Source: CAYTGM01 sp964437365 (GTDB lineage: Bacteria > Sumerlaeota > Sumerlaeia > SLMS01). From it: DNA of 59,861 nucleotides. The translations under genes were made by a program, and so were the position numbers. Under the pieces are notes generated by a model. It was given only the letters and a program-made list of their open reading frames with translations. It had not been told where the DNA came from and ran no database searches. The stretch covers positions 1-59,861 of the forward strand of contig CAYTGM010000031.1 in assembly GCA_964437365.1 (NCBI GenBank), read 5' to 3'. This document shows, piece after piece, positions 8,798 to 16,251 of this stretch (positions are counted from its first letter, which is position 1; each line of letters begins with the position of its first letter).

Positions 8798-10453
8798 TTG
8801 AAAGAACCAGATTTTGACCGCGCCAAGCCCATTGATGAGGATACGCCGCTTCCTCCGCTTGAGCAGTCCCTTGAAGCCTACGTGGGGTCACCGCGGCCTG
8901 AACCACTCCCGCCTTCTGATGAAACGTGGGCGGATGTAACGCTCAAGTCATTGAGTTTGCCTGAAAAAGTTGGGCAGCTATTCATTACTTCTCAGCTTGT
9001 TGATATTCAAAAGCACTGCTCTGATCTCGCAATTTCAGGCATTGCATTCGTTGGCAACGAGCACGCCGCCAGAGAGATGGCACTCGCCTCACAGCGAATC
9101 AAAGACCTGTGCAGAATTCCACCTTTTATCTGCCTTGATGCTGAAGTGGGTATTGGAGGCAGGGTTCTCGAGGGTACTTCTTTTCCCTATGCGTTGAGCT
9201 ATCGGTCTATATCCCCTCTCGATCTGTTGAAGAAGAAGGGCGAGATTATCGCTCGCGAAGCAAAGGCCCTTGGGTTGAATATGATTTTTGGTCCTGTTCT
9301 TGACCTCTACAGCGACCATGTCGAATCGGCAATTGCGGTCAGAGCCTTTGATTCTATGCCTGAGCTTGCAGAAGCAAAGTCTCTTGCTCTTGCAAAGAGT
9401 ATATACGAGCATGGGATCCTTCCCTGCTTGAAGCATTATCCAGGGCACGGTGGAGCTACCGGTGATAGCCATAATGCTCTTCCCGTCGATAACAGGTCTC
9501 TTTCTGTTTTGAAAGAAAACGACCTCTTGCCTTATGCGAATCTGACTAATCGAGTCGAGGTGCCTGCTCTTATGACTGCACATGTGCAGTATACAGGCGA
9601 TGGGTTTCACTATACGGGTGCTGCCACACATTCTGAGCAGATTTGCCGCGATATACTTCGCAACAGTTTCCAATATGAGGGACTCTTGATCACTGACGCC
9701 ATCAACATGGAAGCCCTGGTAAAACAGTGCCCCGATGAGGGAGAGCGGGCTCTTCGATCCTTCGAAGCCGGGTGTGATATCGTGTTGCATGTTCACGATC
9801 TTGAGAATTGTATAGGCGTGGTGTTAGCCTCTCTGGCTGGCGGCAGGCTCTCGAGGGAGTGGTTAGACAACACCGTGCGTCGTATTCTGTTGCTAAAATC
9901 CCGCCTCTTACCTGGGAAGGAAGCTAATGGATCAAGCCTCGCTTTCCCTGTGAAAAACCACAGGATTGTTGCCAGAGAACTGGCTGAATCTATTCCCTTT
10001 TCGAGACCCTCAGATAGTGCTTTCAGCATGTCGAAAGGGTCTGCTACTCCTGTGCCGTTTTTCGAATTACAGTCTGATCAACTTCTCTTTTACCGGTACC
10101 CTCTTGACCCTTTTAAGAAAGAGTTGAGTGTCTCCTTGAATATCGAAGATTATGGTGTGATTCCCCGTAGCATCAGTGAGGACTCTCAAGAGTCTCTGTT
10201 CTCGTGTATACGTAATGCGGAGTTTTTCCTGATCTGTTGCAAAGAGTGGAGAGCCATTAATTCACAAAGTCAGATCCAGTTCTTAAAGGAGCTTCAGTCA
10301 TTTGCACCCAGGTGTCTCTTCCTGGGCTTCGGTTCTCCTGCGATAAGACATCAATTGCCCAAAGAGTTGCAGCCGCGATTCGTTACAGCGTATTCGACAC
10401 ATCCCGAAAGCCAGCGGGCGTTTGCACGTCACCTTGCCGGCTTACTTCTTTGA
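8798..10453 (+). CDS. nagZ: Beta-N-acetylhexosaminidase, GH3 (NagZ-like)
   Basis: NagZ-type enzymes cleave GlcNAc from MurNAc in muropeptides during cell-wall recycling. This 551-residue protein has the GH3 barrel with KHYPGHGGATGDSH near residue 211, which supplies the His/Asp acid-base pair of NagZ, and the nucleophile segment LITDAINM near 297. It is longer than classical Gram-negative NagZ (about 340) because of a second GH3 domain of roughly 190 residues, as in Bacillus NagZ. No signal peptide is seen, so it is probably cytosolic. The start is TTG at 8798, supported by AGGAGG ten bases upstream; no ATG fits. Its 3' end overlaps the convergent M48 gene by 12 bases. Confidence 0.9.
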   Translation: MKEPDFDRAKPIDEDTPLPPLEQSLEAYVGSPRPEPLPPSDETWADVTLKSLSLPEKVGQLFITSQLVDIQKHCSDLAISGIAFVGNEHAAREMALASQRIKDLCRIPPFICLDAEVGIGGRVLEGTSFPYALSYRSISPLDLLKKKGEIIAREAKALGLNMIFGPVLDLYSDHVESAIAVRAFDSMPELAEAKSLALAKSIYEHGILPCLKHYPGHGGATGDSHNALPVDNRSLSVLKENDLLPYANLTNRVEVPALMTAHVQYTGDGFHYTGAATHSEQICRDILRNSFQYEGLLITDAINMEALVKQCPDEGERALRSFEAGCDIVLHVHDLENCIGVVLASLAGGRLSREWLDNTVRRILLLKSRLLPGKEANGSSLAFPVKNHRIVARELAESIPFSRPSDSAFSMSKGSATPVPFFELQSDQLLFYRYPLDPFKKELSVSLNIEDYGVIPRSISEDSQESLFSCIRNAEFFLICCKEWRAINSQSQIQFLKELQSFAPRCLFLGFGSPAIRHQLPKELQPRFVTAYSTHPESQRAFARHLAGLLL

Positions 10454-11314
10454 TCCTACTTCTCCAAATTTATCTCTGAATCGATTCTGTATGGAGATAA
10501 ACTCGTCAGAATTAACTGTCAAATTCTGATTCAGGTCGTATTTTTCAATTTGAGACCGGATATTCTCAACTCTCTCCTCAGAAAGGGGGTGGGTGGAAGT
10601 AAACGCTGCGACCCAGGATGATCCGCCTTTACTTTTTTGTCCAAGTTTCGAAAAGAATGCTGCGGCCTCTCGTGGGTCCCAGCCCGCTTTATACATTGCC
10701 TCCACCCCATAACGATCCGCCTCCCGCTCATCGGTTCTGCCAAAGCTCCTCATTGCCAGCATACTCCCAGACTCAGCCGCCAGCGAGGCAATGGATGCAT
10801 AGTCCGAACCCGTCACGGCAACGCTTAGTATACCTAAGCCAACCTGCAGCCCAAGGCTTCTCTGAAGGGCCATGATTCCGTGTCTCTTCGTTACATGATT
10901 AATCTCATGTCCAATCACGGAAACGACCTGAGCTTCATTATCGGCGAAGAGGACTAGACCCTGATTTATGTAGCAGTAGCCACCTGGAATGGCAAAGGCG
11001 TTTACTTCACCAGAAGAGGTGAAGGCAAATTTGAATGTCTGTGAAGTATTCGGAGAATGTTTGACAAGCGCTGACCCAACTCGATCCAGCCAGGCCTGGG
11101 CTACTGGATCTTGAATAACCGTTACTTCCTGTTCAATTTGAGCAGCATAATTCCTTCCCAATTGTTCCTCTGAGTTTGAGGAGATCAACATGTAGCTCGT
11201 TGACCTTTCAAAGGACCTGATCGCTGAACAGCTGCTGCAAAGCAAGGCTGCAGAGGTGACAATGATCAACGTGAGGAGGCGAAATTGAGGTGGATTCATG
11301 CGGAGGCTTTGCAT
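10442..11314 (-). CDS. M48 family metalloprotease, lipoprotein
   Basis: This is a zinc metallopeptidase of the BepA/LoiP type, which act in outer-membrane quality control. The HEINH zinc motif lies at residues 136-140 and the third ligand in TDEREADRYG. The N-terminus has a hydrophobic stretch ending in the lipobox LCSSC, so it should be a lipoprotein of about 290 residues. The start is uncertain. A longer frame opens at 11380 without a ribosome site; starts at 11314 and 11299 both leave a normal lipoprotein signal, and I chose 11314. The gene is convergent with nagZ. There is no TPR tail, unlike BepA. Confidence 0.88.
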   Translation of the reverse strand: MQSLRMNPPQFRLLTLIIVTSAALLCSSCSAIRSFERSTSYMLISSNSEEQLGRNYAAQIEQEVTVIQDPVAQAWLDRVGSALVKHSPNTSQTFKFAFTSSGEVNAFAIPGGYCYINQGLVLFADNEAQVVSVIGHEINHVTKRHGIMALQRSLGLQVGLGILSVAVTGSDYASIASLAAESGSMLAMRSFGRTDEREADRYGVEAMYKAGWDPREAAAFFSKLGQKSKGGSSWVAAFTSTHPLSEERVENIRSQIEKYDLNQNLTVNSDEFISIQNRFRDKFGEVGSKK

Positions 11315-11460
11315 CAGTTTTTCTCTGAAGGTCTCTCTTTCTGCCTTTCCAGTAATCGAAAAGTATTCCATGAAAGGCATAGGTGTGAAAAAAAACTAAC
11401 CAATAGTTGACTTTCTTAATCTGTCACCCCATCAGTGATGTCAGATTATTGGAAATGAGA

Positions 11461-12480
11461 ATGATGCATCAAGTCTTACGATATCAAGGACGATACTACA
11501 GCAAGCTCGATTGGGACAATGTAGAGTGCAATCTCTGCGCGCATCGTTGCGCGATTGCTCCATCCCGACCCGGAAGCTGTGGAACCCGCACGAATAAGGA
11601 CGGTGAAGTCGTCGTCGATAATTATGCGCGACTCTCTTCCATTGATGTTGTCACTTCTGAGCAGCTTCCCCTGTATAATTTCCTTCCCGACGGCCGCTGG
11701 CTTCTCCTTTCTGGTCGAGGTTGCACGATGCGTTGTCCCTTCTGCAATCAGGCGAAGTATAGTCAGGCCGGAGCCGTTCGTACGATGGCGATGACTCCTG
11801 ATGAGATCGTTGCCGAGGCGTTCAACAGGTCGGTTACAGGGATCTCATTCGGAGTTAATGAACCGGCTCAAGCTCATGAGTTTGTTTACGATGTAATGCT
11901 CGACGCCATGCGTGAGGGACTCAATACACACGTGGCAACAGCTGGAATGTGGGATCCGGAAGCTCTCCGGGAAATTCTCCCGGTACTGAGCTCTATGACC
12001 CTCGGACTGAAAGGTCTGGATGAAGACTTCTATCAGCTAAAACTTGGCGGAAATTTACAGTACATACTTTCGAATCTCGATATCGTTATGCATAGTGAAG
12101 TCCGACTTGAAATAACATGGCTTCTCATTCCCGGAGTCACTGATAAAGCAGAGCAAATCGAGGTGCTTTATAACGCTCTCAGACATCATGAGCACTATCC
12201 ACCTCTCGTACTTCTCCCTTTCGTTCCCAGTGGTCAGTGGATTACCCATGAGCCAGCAACGATCGAACATCTTGATCGCTTTCGCTTTATGCTAAAGGAC
12301 TATAAGGGTCCTGTCTATATTGATCACCCAGAAAGTGCACATCGCAACACTGCGTGTGGGAATTGCGGTACAACGCTGGTACGTCGCTCTATTGTCGGCG
12401 TTCAGCCGGCGAAAGACGCTGAGGGAAACCTGATAGACCATTGCCCAAAATGTCACCAGCACGTCCCCTATATCGTATAG
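11461..12480 (+). CDS. amrS: AmmeMemoRadiSam system radical SAM enzyme
   Basis: This 339-residue radical-SAM protein resembles AmrS, once annotated as a pyruvate-formate-lyase-activating-like enzyme. An N-terminal Cys cluster (CNLCAHRCAI ... GSCGTR) precedes the 4Fe-4S motif CTMRCPFC, which is the CX3CX2C of radical SAM enzymes. A C-terminal zinc-ribbon-like part (CGNCG ... CPKC) completes the family layout. AmrS normally works with AMMECR1 and Memo proteins; neither is in this window. The reaction of the system is poorly defined. I placed the start at 11461, just before the conserved RYQGRYYSKL, with GGA upstream; ATGs at 11455 and 11464 are also possible. Confidence 0.88.
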   Translation: MMHQVLRYQGRYYSKLDWDNVECNLCAHRCAIAPSRPGSCGTRTNKDGEVVVDNYARLSSIDVVTSEQLPLYNFLPDGRWLLLSGRGCTMRCPFCNQAKYSQAGAVRTMAMTPDEIVAEAFNRSVTGISFGVNEPAQAHEFVYDVMLDAMREGLNTHVATAGMWDPEALREILPVLSSMTLGLKGLDEDFYQLKLGGNLQYILSNLDIVMHSEVRLEITWLLIPGVTDKAEQIEVLYNALRHHEHYPPLVLLPFVPSGQWITHEPATIEHLDRFRFMLKDYKGPVYIDHPESAHRNTACGNCGTTLVRRSIVGVQPAKDAEGNLIDHCPKCHQHVPYIV

Positions 12481-12490
12481 TCTCAAATTT

Positions 12491-12522
12491 AAAAAAAAGC
12501 TCCTCCCGAAATGGAAGGAGCT
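12491..12522 (-). terminator. Rho-independent terminator of the EF-G2-like gene
   Basis: On the minus strand a ten-pair stem (AGCTCCTTCC with GGGAGGAGCT, one G-T pair) is followed at once by eight T residues. It lies about 30 bases beyond the stop of the EF-G2-like gene, where its terminator should be. The T-tract orientation shows it serves that gene and not the convergent amrS. Confidence 0.9.
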
Positions 12523-12550
12523 GCCTGAGTAAACTCTTGAGAAGCTCTTC

Positions 12551-14647
12551 TTAATGATCTTCTTCGGCATGATGAATCTTGGCTTCCTCGATCACTTTTT
12601 GCTGAATTTGAGGTGGGCAGGCTTCGTATTGAAGAAATTCAGCGTCATAGACAGACCGACCTTGTGTCATTGAACGGAGGTCACGGCTGAAAGTTTCCAT
12701 TTCTCCCTGAGGGACCTCGGCGATGATTTTTGTTCGGTTTCCTTCCGTATCGTTGCCGCTGATCCGTCCGCGGTGGCTGGAAACATATCCCATCACATCG
12801 CCCATATATTCACTTGGGATCAAAATCTGTACTTTCATGATGGGCTCTAGAATGACCGGGTTTGCCGAAGGTGCAATACTCTTGAACGCCATGGAAGCTG
12901 CCACCTGAAAGGCCATGTCACTTGAATCAACTGCGTGATACGACCCATCATAACAGGTTGCCTTCACGTCTACCACTGGATAACCAGCCAGGATCCCTCG
13001 TTCCATAGATTCAACAATCCCTTTTTCAATGCCGCTTTGGTAACCCGAAGGAATAACTCCACCCACAATCGCCCAATCAAACTGGAATCCGCTGCCGCGG
13101 GGTAGAGGTTCCAGCTTCAGATGACAATCACCATACTGTCCTCGGCCACCTGACTGTTTCTTGTATTTTCCCTGACCTTGTGCGGGTTTCTGAATCGTCT
13201 CCCGGTACTGCACTTTCGGGGGCTCAGCAATAATATTTACCTTTGATTGAGCCTTCAATCTCGATACTGCTGTATCGAGGTGTGTATCCCCCATACCATG
13301 AAGAACAGTCTGGTGCAGCAGTGGATCTCTTTCCAGTCTAAGCGTTGGGTCTGATTCCAAAAGTCGATGGATGGCCATCGAGATCTTATCCTCATCCTGC
13401 TTCTTCTCAGCGTGTATAGCAACGTGGACTGTTGGGTTGGGGAGATGAGTTGGTTCATATTTCGCAGACTGCCCCTTGGGGTTACAGAGTGTGTCTCCCG
13501 TATGTACGTCACTCAGCTTTGCCAGAGCCCCAATGTCACCGGTATTGAGCTTCTCAACATTGACATGTGCTTTGCCACGGAGTTCAAAAACGTGACCAGC
13601 TTTCATTTCGTTGCCCGTTGTTAAATTCATAATCACACAGTCACCCGTTACGGAGCCTGTTACCACTTTGAAAAGAGAGAGACGTCCGGCAAAGTCGTCA
13701 TTGACCGTTTTGAAAACGAATCCACTGAAGGGCTCATCGGAATCCAGTTTCTTTAGTTGAACAGGACTTTCTGGATCGTCGGCCTTTTCATAGGCACGAA
13801 ATCCTGCGCGCTGGTCAGGTGATGGGCACTCGTCAAGAATGAAATGAATCAGGCCACCAAGTCCAATTTCCTTTGTTGCAGAACAACAGACGACAGGAAT
13901 AAAGCGACCAGCCTGGAGGTCTTCGCGAAGTCCCAGCTTCAACTCATCATCAGTGAGTGAATCTGTCTCGAGGAATTTTTCTGTAAGGTCATCATCACCT
14001 TCCGCGGCAGCCTCAACCAACGCTTTTCGAGCTGCTTTGGCTTCCTCTGCATACTCTTCAGGTATATCTTTGACGATCCTCTTGCCGTCTTCATAATAGA
14101 TCGCCTTCATGTCCAGAAGATCAATAACCCCTTTAAATGAATCACCAGATCCGATAGGAAGAGTCACGGGAATTGTATGTGCGTCGAAGCTACTGTCTAT
14201 ACTTTGCATGCAGTTGTTGAAATCCGCTCTTTCCCTGTCCATTTTGTTGACAAGGATAGCGACCGGTATATCGTATTCATGTGCGAATTCCCAGGCAAAC
14301 TCTGTCCCCACCTCAACTCCTGATTCGGCATCAACGACAATCAGGCACATTTCGGCGATGCGGATGGCGTTCTTGATCTCCCCAACGAAATCCCTGAATC
14401 CTGGACAGTCAAGAATATTGATTTTGTAGTCGTCATGCTCGATGGGGATGAGCGTTGCATTGATCGAGCAATGGCGCTCTTTTTCCTGGGGGTCGTAGTC
14501 AGATTGAGTTGTGCCCGCTTCGACTGTTCCTGGTCGATCTACCAAACCGTGAATGTGAAGTAATGCCTCTGTCAGTGTTGTCTTACCTGATCCAGAGTGT
14601 CCTGCGAGTGCTACATTACGAATCTTTTCGGTTGGATAGACTTTCAT
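12551..14647 (-). CDS. Elongation factor G-like GTPase (EF-G2 type)
   Basis: This is a 698-residue translational GTPase with all five EF-G domains. The P-loop is AGHSGSGKTTLTEAL (G1), G4 is NKMD, and G3 reads DCPGFRDF where canonical EF-G has DTPGHVDF. The GTPase-activating His of EF-G is therefore Phe. The HSGSGKT P-loop and altered G3 match the EF-G2 subgroup (as in Thermus EF-G-2 and mycobacterial FusA2), which is distinct from the main translocase. It probably binds the ribosome, but its role is not settled. GGAG lies upstream of the ATG. It is a single-gene unit with its own terminator, not in an str operon. Confidence 0.9.
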   Translation of the reverse strand: MKVYPTEKIRNVALAGHSGSGKTTLTEALLHIHGLVDRPGTVEAGTTQSDYDPQEKERHCSINATLIPIEHDDYKINILDCPGFRDFVGEIKNAIRIAEMCLIVVDAESGVEVGTEFAWEFAHEYDIPVAILVNKMDRERADFNNCMQSIDSSFDAHTIPVTLPIGSGDSFKGVIDLLDMKAIYYEDGKRIVKDIPEEYAEEAKAARKALVEAAAEGDDDLTEKFLETDSLTDDELKLGLREDLQAGRFIPVVCCSATKEIGLGGLIHFILDECPSPDQRAGFRAYEKADDPESPVQLKKLDSDEPFSGFVFKTVNDDFAGRLSLFKVVTGSVTGDCVIMNLTTGNEMKAGHVFELRGKAHVNVEKLNTGDIGALAKLSDVHTGDTLCNPKGQSAKYEPTHLPNPTVHVAIHAEKKQDEDKISMAIHRLLESDPTLRLERDPLLHQTVLHGMGDTHLDTAVSRLKAQSKVNIIAEPPKVQYRETIQKPAQGQGKYKKQSGGRGQYGDCHLKLEPLPRGSGFQFDWAIVGGVIPSGYQSGIEKGIVESMERGILAGYPVVDVKATCYDGSYHAVDSSDMAFQVAASMAFKSIAPSANPVILEPIMKVQILIPSEYMGDVMGYVSSHRGRISGNDTEGNRTKIIAEVPQGEMETFSRDLRSMTQGRSVYDAEFLQYEACPPQIQQKVIEEAKIHHAEEDH

Positions 14648-14926
14648 AGTACCATTTCTCCAGTCTGAACGTTTACGGATATGAACATATCCCTGAATTC
14701 ACATAAGCTAATACCTAGCAGGTCTGCAAGGGAGGGCAAGAAGAACACGTCATCCCGAGAACATGGCAGGAAGGTTTTTCTGAAAATACCACGCAAATAA
14801 TTGTTGTGATGGTCCTGACGTCGTCAGCGGAGCGGCAGGGAATCACCAAAGGGCAGGAGATTCAGGAGAGTCAGGCTCAACAGGTACGAGGAGAGATCAA
14901 GAATTCAGAAGGGTATTCAGGCTCTG
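14648..14926. other. Intergenic region upstream of the EF-G2-like gene
   Basis: This region holds the promoter side of the EF-G2-like gene. It is open in more than one frame at 14809-14980, but no frame carries a family motif. I see no hairpins or clear promoter boxes. Confidence 0.35.
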
Positions 14927-15091
14927 ATGGAGCGTCTAGACAGATTGGATGCCTTAAAAGATGCTATACATAAGAAAACACCATGCGGCGCGTCAAAAGA
15001 GGGATACCATGATAGAGTGAAGAACGAAGTTGGAAAGTCTATTCTGAAGGTCGTTCACAAGAATGGAAAGGGCTGGTGGATAAAGATCTAA
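14927..15091 (+). CDS. Small basic ORF, 54 aa, unknown
   Basis: This short frame starts with ATG and encodes an amphipathic start (MERLDRLDALKDAIHKK) and a basic C-terminus (VGKSILKVVHKNGKGWWIKI). Composition and codon pattern look protein-like. Its stop overlaps the convergent coiled-coil gene by four bases. The ribosome site (AGAAGGG about 12 bases upstream) is weak. The same frame runs open back to 14819 but reads as Arg-rich noise there, so it may be a remnant whose 5' part has decayed. I do not recognise it. Confidence 0.3.
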   Translation: MERLDRLDALKDAIHKKTPCGASKEGYHDRVKNEVGKSILKVVHKNGKGWWIKI

Positions 15092-15459
15092 TCAGCAGAG
15101 GCTTGAACTTGAAGCATGCTCTTGACTTTCAGGTCTGCCAGCTCACGCTCAGTCTTCTTGAGCGTTTCTTCGAGTGACTCCAGCTCTTTCTCAAGCTTGG
15201 TTACTTGTTTTTCAGCTTTCTTTGCCCGGTCATTCGAAGCATCAAGAACCTCCTTTGAGCCGTCTGTCATGAAGTCAGACGACGACTTATCAGAAACGAG
15301 GGGGCTCTCGAAGGGGAGAGCCAGGGGATAGTAAGATCGCCAGACATACCCACATGCAACTCCCAGAAGGAGTAGAAGTGTGGTCGTGAGAAGCTTGAGA
15401 AAGAAGCTCCCATCAGATTTATTGGTTCTTGATCGAGTCGTCTTACGTTTGGCTGCCAC
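15088..15459 (-). CDS. Membrane-anchored coiled-coil protein, unknown
   Basis: This is a 123-residue protein with a basic N-terminus (MAAKRKTTRSRTNK), one membrane segment at about 19-38 (FFLKLLTTTLLLLLGVACGYVW) and a charged coiled coil at about 75-115 (KKAEKQVTKLEKELESLEETL). The charge pattern predicts an N-in topology with the coiled coil outside the inner membrane. No family is recognised. It stands alone and could be a small scaffold or division-associated protein, but nothing in the context supports a particular role. Confidence 0.7.
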   Translation of the reverse strand: MAAKRKTTRSRTNKSDGSFFLKLLTTTLLLLLGVACGYVWRSYYPLALPFESPLVSDKSSSDFMTDGSKEVLDASNDRAKKAEKQVTKLEKELESLEETLKKTERELADLKVKSMLQVQASAD

Positions 15460-16251
15460 TGGGGCGATCTCCTTCTACAACCTGAGCCTGTGCTTTCGGA
15501 TGTCAAAACTACGGGAACACTGTCAACTTGAAGGTGTGAAGAGCTGAATCTTCGTCTCCAAAGCGACTTCCTCCTTCCAATAATCCCCCGTAAATCGTCT
15601 AAACGTTTTTCAGTCATCGGCTGACTCCTTCTTGTTTAAGGTTTGCACCAACAAGTGTTAGCCGATCGCCCACTTCAATTTACAGACTATTAGTTACAGT
15701 ATCCTTCGGACTTCCCTCTGTTGGATGCCGCGGTGATCCTGGAGCGTTGTCGGTCCGATGCCGATCGGACCTGGATCGTTCCGACATCGCTCCGGCATCG
15801 TCCCGAAAGGGGTTTTTAATGGCTTTCCCAGAAGAATGGCAACCACCCAGTGCTTGAGGTGAAATAGCTGCAAGAAACCTGAAGACAGAGATTTCCACGA
15901 AGCATCATGAGTGATCTCCAAATTTATCCAACGGGACTCTTCGACTGGAATTTTGGAGGGAACGATACTTTTGAAGGCTGGGTTTCATGAATGCAACTTT
16001 GAGATCTTCCCTTCCGCACCCTCGGGTCATCTCTCTGTCTCCCTAGAGCCATTTCTGGTAGAACAATGCACAAATACACCACTTTCGGTATCTGGCAAGC
16101 ATGCAGTCGTCTTTTGCTTCGGAATAGTCCGTTGTGTGCAAAAAACAGCTCTCTATTACGCACGTTTGAAATTCCATCTCTCGTTGACAACATGCTTGAA
16201 ATGAAATGATTCTTGGTACTTGGAGCGTTTCATTCAAAGGGGAAAGTGAGA
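15460..16251. repeat. Intergenic region with hairpin repeat (copy C)
   Basis: This 790-base gap lies ahead of the giant GH57 gene. At 15757-15776 a perfect eight-pair hairpin, GGTCCGAT, GCCG, ATCGGACC, is followed by spaced units ending in CATCG (TTCCGACATCG, CTCCGGCATCG). The layout parallels the GACCATG repeats near 100 and 37300, although the bases differ. The rest looks non-coding; only frames below 100 codons without motifs occur. The promoter of the GH57 gene must lie in the last part, but I cannot place it. Confidence 0.5.

Noticed and set aside
9089..9796. 235-codon minus-strand frame inside nagZ
   Set aside because: It is antisense to the catalytic core of a clear GH3 enzyme and its product has no motifs.
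15907..15990. 27-codon frame resembling a secreted-domain fragment (LFDWNFGGNDTFEGW)
   Set aside because: Too short to support, with no ribosome site; the resemblance may be chance.
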